Origin: Acridotheres tristis
Taxonomy: Eukaryota; Chordata; Aves; Passeriformes; Sturnidae
Assembly (NCBI GenBank): GCA_037013685.1
Contig: CM072905.1
Span: 7,575,491 to 7,639,490 of the forward strand
Length of the DNA: 64,000 nucleotides
Reading direction: 5' to 3'
The translations under genes and the position numbers were made by a program. Of the stretch, positions 1 to 10,496 are shown piece by piece (within the stretch, counting starts at the first letter, position 1; each line of letters opens with the position of its first letter). The notes beneath the pieces were generated by a model, which ran no database searches, had not been told where the DNA came from, and saw nothing but the letters and a program-made list of their open reading frames with translations.

Positions 1-589
1 AGCAAAGCCACACTGGGGAGCAGATGTGAAACTCATTCTCTCTCAAATTAGTCACCTGGAAGTGTCCAGTCCATCCTTTTTATCTGCAGAGAGCAGAGTG
101 AGTGCAACCCCCACCCCAGAATTAAATCAACCTGAAACAGGATCCACTCCCACTCCTCAGGGAGTTTGTTTAGACAATACTCAGCTCCAAAATGGGCATT
201 GCTAAAGGAGAGGATGCACCCAGAAGAGAAGTGGCCCCAGCCTAAGGAGCACCTCATTGCAAAGAGAAAAAGCCTGGATTACACAAAGGACACGGGACCA
301 TGTCCACCCTGGATTCTGCTCTCTTAATACCCACGTCTGCAACAACCAGAAAGAGTCCTGCAGCACAGCCACGTGGGACTTTGTTGGCATGCTGCATTTT
401 CTCATTGGTCTCTGGGTCTGCAGCATTCACACATTTGTTGAAGTGTTCTGAAATAACAGAGGTGCTGAAGGAGGGAAATGTCTTTGTGGGGATGAAATGT
501 GCCCAGCAGTCCCGAACAAATGGCTCTGGTGATCTTCTCTTCACAGTGAGGTATTGTTCAGATTGCCCAGGCAACGACCCTTGCCACAG
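1..589 (-). other. ST6GALNAC1: ST6GALNAC1 3' untranslated side
   Basis: This stretch follows the stop codon on the minus strand. I see no AATAAA on that strand, so the transcript probably ends beyond the window edge, or uses a variant signal that I cannot fix. Small open frames here look like chance. Confidence 0.45.
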
Positions 590-760
590 TCAGGTTCTCT
601 GGTAAAGTTTCATGATATTCTCATCATGAAGCCTTTTCCATACCTGCTTCTCCAGGTTGAAGTCATGGTTAATATAGAAAATCAGACGTTTCCAGTCTTT
701 GTCATAGTAGTGGTCTGAGTACTTCTCGTGCCCCTCTGTGATGTAGCCATAGGCACTGAC
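590..760 (-). CDS. ST6GALNAC1: ST6GALNAC1 exon 9 (coding part, C-terminus)
   Basis: The 171-nt coding part encodes residues 513-568 and a TGA stop at 592-590. It begins [20 protein letters not shown], the end of motif S followed by motif III (HYYD). It ends [17 protein letters not shown], as in ST6GALNAC1 C-termini. The acceptor is TTTCCCAG/GTCAGT. This exon lies outside the ≥60-codon Met-started frames because its reading frame has no early ATG. Confidence 0.92.
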   Translation of the reverse strand, partial: VSAYGYITEGHEKYSDHYYDKDWKRLIFYINHDFNLEKQVWKRLHDENIMKLYQRT

Positions 761-3700
761 CTGGGAAAGATGCAGGGTTCACTGGGCAGGGGTACCAGGG
801 ATGGAAGGAGCAAGTGACATACAGGACACAGCTCCCAAACGGGGAATGAGCACAGAGATGCCAGCTGGGGCTGCTCTGGTGACCCTGTGTGGGGCTCCAG
901 AAGGAGCAGACTGTGAGCACTGGCTCCAGAGATCCTGCTGTGCCCTCACTGGGAGATCATGTGCTCTAGGTCACAGCAGGCTTCACCACCCTTATGGGAG
1001 CTATTTTGGGGATGTTCCTCATCTTCAGTCTGCTCCTCCACAGCTGACATAAGCCCATATACTCTCGAGGCAGACAGCAGCCACCCCTGCCCCAGTTCCC
1101 ACTTCCAGACAGTTCTGGGTGCAAGAATCACTGTACCCTTACCCGGTCACAGAGGTGGAGTGCAGTCAGCAGCAGGAAAGCCCCTGTCGTGGGTCTGTAC
1201 AGCCTCCAATAGTGCTTTTCCAAATTTTTAGACTTTAAAAACCTGGAGCAGGAGAGAGGAAAGCACTGAGGAGTTGCTGGTTGTGATGTTTCAAGCAGGG
1301 CACACCTTGTCCCTCTGTGGCCCATGTGGTATCTTCCCTCCTTGCAGCAGACTGGGGCCGTATGAGGCATTTCAGAGAAGCCACGAGTGTGCCGAACTCT
1401 CCACCACTTGCACTGCAACCTAAGCTCAGCTCTGCCCCAGCTTTGTGGAAGTGGCAGGTCTTGAGGCAGTGGGGGTAAAGAGGGAATGGATTAAAGGATC
1501 TCGTAGGTTAAAGCCCACTACTCTTAAATCTGTCCTTTGCTTTGCAGTGCAGAGGTGGCTTTGAAGCTCCCTGGTATATCCTGCTCCCCATCCATATCTA
1601 GGAGTGAAACAAGACATAGGGAAGGTGCAGAGGAGTGTCACAGAACCTGCCAGGAGCTGCACTGTGTTATGGCAGGATTTGTTAGGAAAGCAGGAGTAAA
1701 CACTGGGAAAAAATAGCATGGAGTCCTCTTGGCCTTGGAAAGGACCCAAGTCAGAGGGGGGACAGCAGAGCAGGCAGGCAGTGCTGGCCATCTGGCTCCA
1801 GGGAAGGCAGCAGCTCTCAAGGAGACTGAAGGGTAAAGGCAGCCAAAGCAAGGCACAACAGGAGCTCTTGTTCCTCCATCTCTCAGTCATGTGTGGCCCA
1901 TGATGGGCAGATCTCATGTGACAGTGGCCAGCAGGCTCGTGGAAAGGGTTGGAGAGGCACAGAAGAGCAGCAGCCAGGCCAGGCAAAGGGGATGCTGAAG
2001 AAGAGCCTGTTGTCATGCTTGAGGGTACAACCAACTTCTCGAGGCAAGAAAGACTCTCTGGAGAGGTTTGTTACAGAGCCTTCCTCCAAGGTGCTAAGCA
2101 ATGGGGAACATGAAAGGCTGGTCCTGAACTAGAGATCAACTATTCTGGCACTTCAGTAACATTCTTCCTGCACTTAAAGTTGCAATTAGCCCTGGATCTC
2201 TTTTGGATGCAGAAAAGCAAACTGTCTGATGGCTGTTACTTCTCTAGCTCACAAATTCTGGATGTTTACCCACCACTAACATCCCACTGCAGCACCACAG
2301 AGAGTTTCAGCTGAGCTCACACTGCTGATGCTTATCCCCAGGCTGCTGGTGTGGTAGAACTGTCCTTACAGGGGAAGGAGCTGGGAGGAGAGACCAGAGA
2401 CAAAGAGAGATGGTGCTGGCCAGGAAAAGCAAGCCTGGTAGAGCCCACAACCCACAGCTCACCTGTTTTTCATGTATCTGAGGAAATCAGGGTGAACCAC
2501 CAGGTATCTGTCCATTGTGAAATCTTCATCGAATTTCTGCCGGGGCTTCTGCCTAAGGACAGGAATTGGGAAATTCAAGACAAGCTCCTGCACCTCATCA
2601 CACCTAGAAAGGATCAGCCCTGATGCACTTGATGGTAAGAAAAGAGCCACAAACACTGTGAAGATATTCTGTAACATTTCCCACGTTATTACAAAGCCTC
2701 CATAGCCTATGTGCATTGCAGAGGAAGAGACCAGGGAGGAGAGGCAACAAAAGGAGACAGGAATATCAGAAACATGTGTTTGCATAGGCAAAAATTGGTG
2801 AAACCAGACATTCATCCATGAGCAGGCACCAGACCAGCCAGCAGCATGTGTTCACCCCAAAAGCCACAAAGCTTTTTCTAAGCCCTGGCCACACATCGTT
2901 GAAATCAGCTACCTCTGGGAAGGAGGTGTATTGACTACAGCAGTGCTCAGAGCTGTGGAGGAAATGAGAGATTTCTGCCTGCAAGTCTACCAGGGGAGGG
3001 AGGCTTTCCCCTGGCTTTACCCTGGCCTGGTCCTCCACAGGGTTGAGCACTGTGAGAGGAAAAGAGCACAACAGAGAGCTCGTCACTGGAGGGGCAGAGG
3101 AGTTTGTTTTACCCTAGGTTCAAGAATCCTTTCCTGATGTTCTTGTTGAACAGAAGAGCCTCCAGCCACTCATAGTCTCTTGCTCCCTCCATGAAGTGAA
3201 TGTATCTGACATGCTAAGAAAACAAGTGAGCATTAGTGAATGGCACTTGGAAAAAAATGCAAGCAGACTGAGTTTCTGGACACACATCTTCAGTCTGCAG
3301 CTCACAGTAGCAGAATGGAGATAACATCTGATGTGCAGCTCCTTCTACATGCCACAAGGCTGGAGTGGCATTGGCACAGCTTGCCACTGCAAACACTCAC
3401 TCTGAGCCAAGGCAGTGCAGGTTCCCTCACTGAGGGTAATGCTCAAGGGCTGCTCAGCCCCACTGCTCCTCAAGGCAAGAGCAGAACTGAAGCACACAGA
3501 CAAACAGCATCCTGTCAAAGCTGTGCATGCACACAGCAGGAACATCACTTACTTTATCCCATGGGATGTTGCTGAACCCTCTGTGTCCCAAGATCTGAAG
3601 AGAGGAAACCAGGGAGTAGGCTGTGAATCCATAAAAGGAGGTTTTTGTTCCCACATCTTTCTCATAGCCCTTGATTACAGCCCCGCTCACCCTGGCCAAG

Positions 3701-6700
3701 GAAATCAAACAGAAGAGCAGAGTTAGGTGACCACTGAAACCCCTCACATGACATTCCTAATAGGAAAAGACAGTGTTAGGCAGGAGGAAGGGAAGACTAG
3801 GCCCATACTGATTGGCACCCTGATCTGCAGGAGAGCCCCTTGTGGAGATGGCTCCTTATGGCTCATTTGTGACCACAGGCTTTGGATATTTAGTAACTGT
3901 CCAATTACTTTTGGACTTTTTATCTCCTGCCATCCATCACTTTGGCACTTGGGAATAAGTGGAATAGTAGAAGAAATGAAGGGATCCAGCCACAGTTAGG
4001 GGCTAGCCACAATAAGCTAGCTGTGCATCTTCTGAGAAGGGAGGTTGCCTTACCTGAAGACATAGTCATGGGAGTCAATCTCCTGGCCCATCCCAGAGTT
4101 ATTCAGTATTCCTCCATTCCCCACGACAGCACAGCTGATGCACGTGGGCACGCTGCTGTCATGGTTGGCCAGGAGCAGCTGCTGGTGGGGCTTTGGGGGC
4201 AGCAGGGATATGACCTTCTTTACCTCTGTGAAGCAAACACAGTGGTGAGTTATCAAGAGCCTTTGGGATGGACACAGTGAAACCACCAGAGTTTCCACCG
4301 TGAGATCTTCCTACACTGATGCCTTTGATGGGAAGGTGCTGCAAACCTCCAGCTTACTCAGCATAAGCTTCCTGTTAGGAGCCTGAAAGTCCCATCCTGA
4401 CAAGCCCTGAGGGACTCACGTGAGTAATTCAGGTCCATGAAGCCAAAGGGGGGTATAAAATGCTCCAGGCGGTTCCATTCACTGTCATTGAAGTATCTCT
4501 TGTCTATGAAGAGTGTGATGTTGGGCAGGAAAAGATCCCGCAGCCAGTCAGACTTGGCAGCCCTGGCCCTCACTGATTCAGAGCAGGTCTTGAAAAACAA
4601 AAAGCAAACAATACTGACTGATGAGCAGAGGTGACAAACATGACTGAGTGCCAGTGCTTGTGAGCCTGTCTATGGCAGGACCAAAGAGAAACACAGAAGC
4701 TCCAGTGGTACCTCATACATTCCCCTCACGATCCCCATCACCAGGAACATGAAGCACAATTTTAGCACTACATCCATAACCAGCTGGTGAAAAGTCACCT
4801 ACAAGGGAGCCAGGATGACTCTAAGTCTCTGAGACTTTCCTCATCAGAACAACGGGCCTGTCATGTTTAAATGTTTTACTGGCTTTGGGCCTCATTAGCT
4901 GATGCAAATTAACATTTGTAATAGGTCTAACCTAAATGCATCAAAAAAGGCTGTAAGCACTAAGAATATGCTGCAATAACATATACATGCCATAATGAAC
5001 AGCCCCTTTTGGGAACACGCCTCTCAAGGTCCAAAGAGTGCACCTGAGGAAACACTTGAAAACAAATGAAATCAGATCACCATTGCCACTCCCTTTAAGG
5101 GTAAGAAAAAATGTGCAACAACTTGTTCAATGTCATAAATAAATCAGTGAAATGTGCAGCTGAGAGAGGAATCCAAGACAGCTTATCCTACAAGGGGGGT
5201 CTCACTGCAGCTGGCAAGAGTGAGGCTGAGTGTGCAGATGGAAAGCAAACAGATCCACTACACTGAATTTTCTGCTGAGTCAATTTGGGCTCTTCTTTCT
5301 TAGACACCTTCCCCAAACACCTACTGAAAGACAAAACAGAGAACAAATGGACCCTCGTGCCCAGCTCAAATCCCCAGAAATGGCTGTGTTGCCAAAGCCT
5401 TGCTGAGTGCTCCATGGCTGAGCTGTGCTCTCTGCAGTGGATGGGGATGACAACCCTGTCACAGCCTGAGGAGACAGCCCTCATTCTGCCTGTCACCAGA
5501 GTGCACTGAGGACTACATTGTCAAGGGTTTCATGGTGGCATCATTTCACTCACAGCATATTTCATGTCCAGAAACAGGGACATTCCCTTCCTGCTCAAGC
5601 AGGTACTGTCCAAGGCTTGGTACTTTTTGTGCCTCCAGAGCTAGACTGGATCAGTACCAGAGGAACAAGGGAAAACTCTGATCATGTAGGAAATTAAAGA
5701 GGAGGGAGTGTTTCTGGCAACTCCCTCTCTCTGCAGAATTACAGATCAGGTTTGAGAGTGAGACACAACATGTGAGAAGGTGAGCCACCTGTTCCAAGCC
5801 TTCCCGAAACAGGGGTGCCAGGGAAAACTGCTCTGGGTAAGTTTTACAAAGAGTTACCAGCATAGGATGGGGACAGAGACAGTATGAGACACCACAAGCT
5901 GTCCCATCTCCTTGATAATAACTTTGCTGTAGTTTACTACTTTCCTAAAGGTTCCTGGACATTAGTAATCATGAGATGCTCAAATTTAATGAACCCGAGT
6001 TTTCATGTGAATGCAGATGTTGTATATAGAGGTCTTCCTGTCTGGGTCCCACCAGCATCTGCACATACCCATGAGTGACCTACCAGCTCTGAAATCATCC
6101 CCAGCTGCAAAGAGCACACATGCCCAGGGGCCAGCAGACAAGGAGGTCAATGGGGAGGCACATTCGTGGTGACCACCTGCACCATCCCACCTACCGAGGG
6201 TGGGGATGAGTTATCCAGCAGGTACTCGTCCTCGAAATCCCAATGTGGCTCAGATGGGAAGTTAGCAGCACTCAGGTTCCTCTTCTGTGTCACTGCAGCA
6301 GCCTGAGGAGTAGGTCTTACAGTTTTCATTGATGCAGGAGGTGCTTTGGGTTTTGCTTGATCTTGGGATGTGTTGTTCTCATGTGCTCCCTTCACCCCAG
6401 GGGATGGTTTCACTGTTGCCTTCTCCTTGCCTCCCGTCTCCCTGGGAACTGGTTTCATTGTTGTCTTTTCCTTGGCTTCTTCCAGCCATGGAGATGGCCT
6501 CACTGTTGTTTCCCCCTTGTTTTCCTGCACCACAGGGGTTGTTTCCACTGTTGTCTTCTTGATTCCCTCCAACTGCGGTGCTGGTTTCACAGACACACTC
6601 TCCTTGGCTTCCTCAACCCCCATAAATGGTTTCATTGTTTCCTTCTGCTCCTCCTTTCCTTTCCGTCTTAGTGTCCTCTCCACCATATCTTTGAGTCTTG

Positions 6701-9700
6701 TGATGTGTCCTCCCAAAGCCACCTTTAAAATGCTCTTGGAGTTCCCATTATCAGAATAGTTTAAACCCTGTTGCTCTTTGGTGTCCACTTCTGGTGTCTC
6801 TGGGGCATGGTGGAAAATGCTCAATTTCCTGAATGCCATCAAAGGAAAAGCAGATACATCACACACACTTAACACCCTTCAGCCAATTTCTAGTGCTCTT
6901 GACTCTGAGCCTCTCTCTGTGCTTCAGAGCAATTTCATTTTAAACTTTGCCAAAATGTTATTCAACTTCCTACACCATTCTAGCCTGAATATTGCTTATC
7001 TCCCCACCAGGCAAATCCCAGAGGCACACATTCTCTCCTCAGCACTTGGCACATGGAGCATTCACGCTGGCAGTAACAGCCACCCAGTACAGCCCAGCTT
7101 TGCCACGCACTGGGCAGGGACCCTGGCAATGTCCCCAGAGCACTGCGGGGTTGGTTTGGAGATCCTGGGCTCAGGACATGGCACACACCATCTGCCTCTC
7201 TCCTCTGCCAGCAGAGCCTTGTGCTTCAGCAACAGAGCATGAGGATCTTCCAGAATTCAGGAAGGGAAGTCTAAGAAAAAGTGAAAGTCACTTCTTTACC
7301 CTACATCACCTCTTGAGCTTTTGGGGCCACAGGGCGCTTCTTTCTCTCCTCCTCCGCCTTGGTCAGTAATGCAAGGGCATCACACAGCACTCACCAGGCA
7401 CCTGTGCCTGAAGGCAGACACTGTGAAGCTATTAAAATGCAAAATCTCTACATTTTTAGCACTTGCCTCTAATATTGCAGCTGTCTTGTTGCCTGATTCA
7501 GAGGCACAGGCAGGTACAAGGTTATGACAGGAGGACACATCTGCCGACAGCAGAAGAGCCACCTGCAACAAGACTGTGCTGAAACACAGGAAAAAAAAAT
7601 CAAGGCAGAAGTGGTGGGGTTTTGTCCTAAACATTCCCTCTTCTCTGCACATGGCTGGAGGGTAGGACAGGAAAAAGGAAGGTGAACAATATCTGCAGCA
7701 AAGCTTTTCGGGATAAACCAGCATGGTTGTGGCAGTCTGATTCCACACTCATGCTCAGCCTTTGCATGACACACTTGTTTCAGAACGCTGTGGATTGCTT
7801 CCGAAGTGAAAAATGGGAGAAAAAGCACTTCTGCAGATAACAGGCTGCAGATAGCAGCTCAGTTGCTGCTGAAATTTCATGGAGTCATACCACTCTGAAA
7901 GTGTTCAGGAAATGATTGACTAAGGAGGCTATTAAAAATTATTCATATCAGATAAGTCCGTGCAAGGCTAAGAAAGAGAGGTTGTAGCAAATGGCCTATC
8001 AGCTCTGCCTCTCTCATAATCATTAGCCAGTTTCAACCAAGTGTGCAGCATGTGCTTTCTATCATAGTGCTTCATGTATAAACTTACTGTTTACTGCCCA
8101 AAAGGAGGAAAGATTTTATAGGGACACTCTAAATAAAGAGAAATTTGATAAGGTAACTCAGACAGATCTTAAATCCCTCGATGAATTTCTGTTGCATTTT
8201 TAAGATGATGTTTAAAACTTTGAAATTAAAGTGCAGAGAACAAATGAAACAGGAGTTGAGAAACCATCCCCCACCCCAGGCTTTCCCTATGTGCTGTCTT
8301 GCAGGACGGATTCCACCTCAGTCTATTACACTTTAACTTCAGATGCTGTTCCAGAGAGTAAGTGTAAAAGTGAGGGCTCTTCACACCCCAAAGCTTGCTC
8401 CCTGCAGTCAGGCCCACGTGGCCAGGCACTCCTGCTTTCACAGGGCTCTGCTTTCCTGACCAGCATTTTAAATCCAGACAAATTGTCAAAGCAGCTCGAT
8501 GAATTTCAGGCTCTAGAGTCCAGCTGGCAAACAACTGCAGAAGCTCAATGACATTTACTGTCATTTTCCTCCCCTTTTACAAAGCCCAAGGACAAATAGA
8601 GGATAAAGCCATGAAAATGCTGCTTTGTGTGTTCTACATGGCATACAAGGTACAGAAATAGCACTGCCACACAAACAACTACACACAGCTCATACCTTGT
8701 TGTGATTTACCTAAGTTGTATAAATATAGGCATTTTCACTCGCTGAAACTACAGTAGAAGGAAATGGCTTCAAGCAGCTGAACATGGAGAGCCACTTCTT
8801 GTTCCAGCTCTGCCACTGATGGGCTCTGGGATCAAGGACAACTCACTTCACTTCTCTACACCTCGTCCTCCTCTCCTTTCCCTCCCACCTCCCTTGTGCA
8901 GATTCCAACCTCTCCAAATTGACAGCTGTCCTCAAAGCGTGGTCTCAAGCTTCTAGAGCTGAGTTGAACTCATCCCTTCCAGAAGAGCTGCAGATGTTCC
9001 CAGCCTCACTCCTGCCTGCCCCCACAGCACCAGCCCAGAAATCAGCTGAGAACCAACCCAACCAAGGCAAGCCAGATGAGCTCACTGGGAGAGCTGGGAC
9101 CAGGTGAGGGTGGTGAGGAGGCTGGGGAGTGATGCCTCCTACACACAGCACCAACACATCCACAAGCCATACCTGTACTGGGAAAGGCTCAGGTGTCTGC
9201 AAGGAGCAGTGCTCCCTGCCACTGATGCTCATGACATTTCACTGCAATTCCCTCCACACCCATTCCTGTAGGATTTACTTGACCATTTATATAAAATAGG
9301 TATCAGGATACCATGTCTGCATGACATTGGTGTCCCAGTATGAAACATTTTGTGTTAGGAATAATTCCTAACATTTTGTGTTAGGAATCAGCTGCTAAAC
9401 TTGCCATAAATTCAAAGCCATCCCAACAAATTCACTGTCCAGCAATGCAATCTGTATTAGGGCTCAATAAGGTTCTTCTGGGGAGCCAACAGGAAAAGCA
9501 AATACTGAGCAGTGCCAAAGTATGAAAACAGGCAGGATTAGTGAACCAAAACCAGTTTTAGACAGCTACAAAGGGAAGCCCCTGGAAAACAGGGAGCCAA
9601 GAGAAGCAGGTTTTTGACTGTGGATCTTCCAACACCATGCTCTGCTAAAGTAAAGACCTAACTCAGATCAAAAGTACAAGTTTCAGGGTAAAAAAGACAG

Positions 9701-9903
9701 AGAGACAGAAAGAGAAAGCGAGCACAAGCACCACACCAGACAGTGCATGCCACGAGGGAACAAGTCCCTTACCTGAAAATCTTTAACCTCGCCAAGTCAA
9801 ACAAGGAGCTGGAATTGACAACGAAGAGGCAGAACTGAGTTACAACAACGAGGCAAATCAGGGCTTTGACAATTTTCAGGAGCCTCATCCTGGAACAGTC
9901 CAT
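590..9903 (-). CDS. ST6GALNAC1: ST6GALNAC1, alpha-N-acetylgalactosaminide alpha-2,6-sialyltransferase 1 (9 exons, 568 aa)
   Basis: The enzyme moves sialic acid from CMP-sialic acid to the 6-position of peptide-linked GalNAc, making sialyl-Tn on mucin-type glycoproteins in the Golgi. Exons on the minus strand, from the start codon: 9903-9773, 6828-6195, 4588-4420, 4225-4054, 3691-3553, 3213-3113, 2552-2463, 1242-1143, 760-590. All junctions are GT-AG and in phase, giving 1,707 nt with the stop. Residues ~11-29 form a signal anchor. Residues ~45-255 are the stem, with a Thr/Pro/Lys-rich repeat at ~109-197. The catalytic part starts near 256. Sialyl motif L begins near Cys340 ([12 protein letters not shown]) and runs into exon 5; motif S is near 495-518 ([13 protein letters not shown]); motif III is HYYD at 529-532. 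The length is close to chicken ST6GalNAc-I (about 566 aa, from memory). The long repeated stem favours ST6GALNAC1 over ST6GALNAC2. I saw no inactivating change. Confidence 0.93.
1143..1242 (-). CDS. ST6GALNAC1: ST6GALNAC1 exon 8 (sialyl motif S)
   Basis: This 100-nt exon encodes residues 479-512. It contains [20 protein letters not shown], the start of sialyl motif S, which helps bind both donor and acceptor, and the second conserved cysteine (LHLCDR). The acceptor is CTGCTCCAG/GTTTTT and the donor GACCGG/GTAAGG. It ends in phase 0. Confidence 0.93.
2463..2552 (-). CDS. ST6GALNAC1: ST6GALNAC1 exon 7
   Basis: This 90-nt exon encodes residues 449-478, including the conserved [18 protein letters not shown] chose the acceptor GTCCTTAG/GCAGAAG at 2552 because the resulting length fits the human protein. 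A second acceptor (TTTCTAG, exon from 2603) is also in phase and would add 17 residues. The donor is AAACAG/GTGAGC. Confidence 0.85.
3113..3213 (-). CDS. ST6GALNAC1: ST6GALNAC1 exon 6
   Basis: This 101-nt exon encodes residues 416-448 and starts [20 protein letters not shown], which closely matches the human segment as I remember it. The acceptor is TTTTCTTAG/CAT. The donor CTAGG/GTAAAA is weaker than the others but keeps the frame. Two bases (GG) carry over. Confidence 0.9.
3553..3691 (-). CDS. ST6GALNAC1: ST6GALNAC1 exon 5 (sialyl motif L, second half)
   Basis: This 139-nt exon encodes residues 369-415, including [20 protein letters not shown], the second half of motif L. It ends in IPWDK. 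The acceptor is GGCCAG/GGTGAGC and the donor GATAAA/GTAAGT. It ends in phase 0. Confidence 0.92.
4054..4225 (-). CDS. ST6GALNAC1: ST6GALNAC1 exon 4 (sialyl motif L, first half)
   Basis: This 172-nt exon encodes residues 312-369. It contains [20 protein letters not shown], the first half of sialyl motif L, which binds CMP-sialic acid and carries one of the two conserved disulfide cysteines. The acceptor is TTCACAG/AGGTAAAG and the donor CTTCAG/GTAAGG. Confidence 0.93.
4420..4588 (-). CDS. ST6GALNAC1: ST6GALNAC1 exon 3 (start of catalytic domain)
   Basis: This 169-nt exon encodes residues 256-311, starting T-C-S-E-S-V-R. It includes [13 protein letters not shown] and [19 protein letters not shown], both highly conserved in ST6GALNAC1/2. 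The acceptor is TTTTTCAAG/ACC and the donor TCAC/GTGAGT. One base (C) is carried into codon 312. Confidence 0.92.
6195..6828 (-). CDS. ST6GALNAC1: ST6GALNAC1 exon 2 (stem region)
   Basis: This 634-nt exon encodes most of the stem (residues 44-255). The acceptor is GGCATTCAG/GAAATT and the donor CCCTCG/GTAGGT. The protein is rich in Thr, Pro, Lys and Glu, with six imperfect ~15-residue units and several N-glycosylation sequons (for example NNT and NSS). It ends with the conserved pre-catalytic motif PHWDFEDEY, which resembles PRWDFEEEY in the human protein as I remember it. The exon ends in phase 0. Confidence 0.92.
6369..6635 (-). repeat. Imperfect ~45-bp coding repeat in the ST6GALNAC1 stem
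   Basis: Six degenerate units of 13-16 residues occupy residues ~109-197. The consensus is roughly [15 protein letters not shown]. Each unit has one or more Thr and Pro, so the stem is a plausible target for mucin-type O-glycosylation. Such repeats usually change quickly in number between species. Long open frames on the opposite strand here are shadows of this repeat. Confidence 0.8.
9773..9903 (-). CDS. ST6GALNAC1: ST6GALNAC1 exon 1 (cytoplasmic tail and membrane anchor)
   Basis: The coding part is 131 nt. The start codon at 9903-9901 sits in CTCACCATGG, a near-ideal Kozak context. The peptide has a short basic tail (Met1-Lys13), then a hydrophobic stretch rich in Leu, Val, Ile and Phe (~14-29), typical of a Golgi type II signal anchor. 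The donor is CAG/GTAAGG with the exon ending at 9773. Two bases (AG) carry over to complete Arg44 in exon 2. Confidence 0.9.
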
Positions 9904-10185
9904 GGTGAGATAGCCGTGAGTGTCAGAGGAGCTGCTGCCACTGCCCAGAGGCGCTCGCCAGGCACTGCCTCACCAAAGTCTGCGGAAGGACTGGGCTGGT
10001 CTTCCCTCTGGATTTGCCCGGAACAACGTGCACACCCTGTCTCCCAGCATTCCCAGACACTCTGCACACAGCTCCAATTTCTCAGGCAAGATATCAGTTT
10101 TGTACTGTTCCTGTCTATTATCAGAAGCTTTTTTAACAAAGAGCGGGGAAAGGAACTCTTCTTACTGCAAACAATGGAAGTTTCC
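9904..10185 (-). promoter_or_regulatory. ST6GALNAC1: ST6GALNAC1 5' leader / proximal promoter region
   Basis: This 282-bp stretch lies between the start codon and the upstream LTR. If transcription starts about 25-30 bp after the TATA element inside the LTR (10289-10279), the leader would be about 350 nt and include this segment. It holds a short upstream frame (ATG in the context GGGAATGCTGG, about 26 codons, closing before the main ATG). No strong native TATA box is obvious inside it. The assignment is an inference from position. Confidence 0.45.
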
Positions 10186-10496
10186 TGTGGGAATCGCTGC
10201 GTTGGAACGGTCGGGACAAACTCAGGCGCTCCTTTTATTCTGGTCTTAAAGTTTGCAGTTTATTTCGTAGGGTGTGGGTTTATATAAGGCCCTGATAGGA
10301 ACTGCAGCCAGAGCTCAGAGCAGGATGGAGACAGAGATAGAGCAAGAGTCAGAGGAGAGAGTAAGAGAGCAAGAGTGAAGAGAGGGTAAGAGAGTAAGAG
10401 AGCAATTTTCCCGTTTAAAATACAATAAAACTCCTTCTATGTTGAATATTCTAATTTCCACTAACCAATCTAATACAAGATACAAATTCTCTAACA
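10186..10496 (-). mobile_element. Solo LTR of an endogenous retrovirus, minus orientation
   Basis: Read on the minus strand, this ~310-bp block starts TGTTAGAGAATTTGTATC and continues through a long pyrimidine-rich run of CTCTTACTCTCTTACC type (10320-10407). It has a TATA element (CCTTATATAAA, 10289-10279) and AATAAA signals at 10264-10259 and 10239-10234, and ends near CCCACA. That is the U3-R-U5 order of a compact LTR. I recall very similar LTRs in passerine genomes, but cannot name the family. Boundaries are approximate, I found no convincing target-site duplication, and no viral genes flank it. Confidence 0.6.

Noticed and set aside
6329..6759. Plus-strand repeated frames opposite the ST6GALNAC1 stem
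   Set aside because: They are mirror images of the stem repeat on the coding strand.
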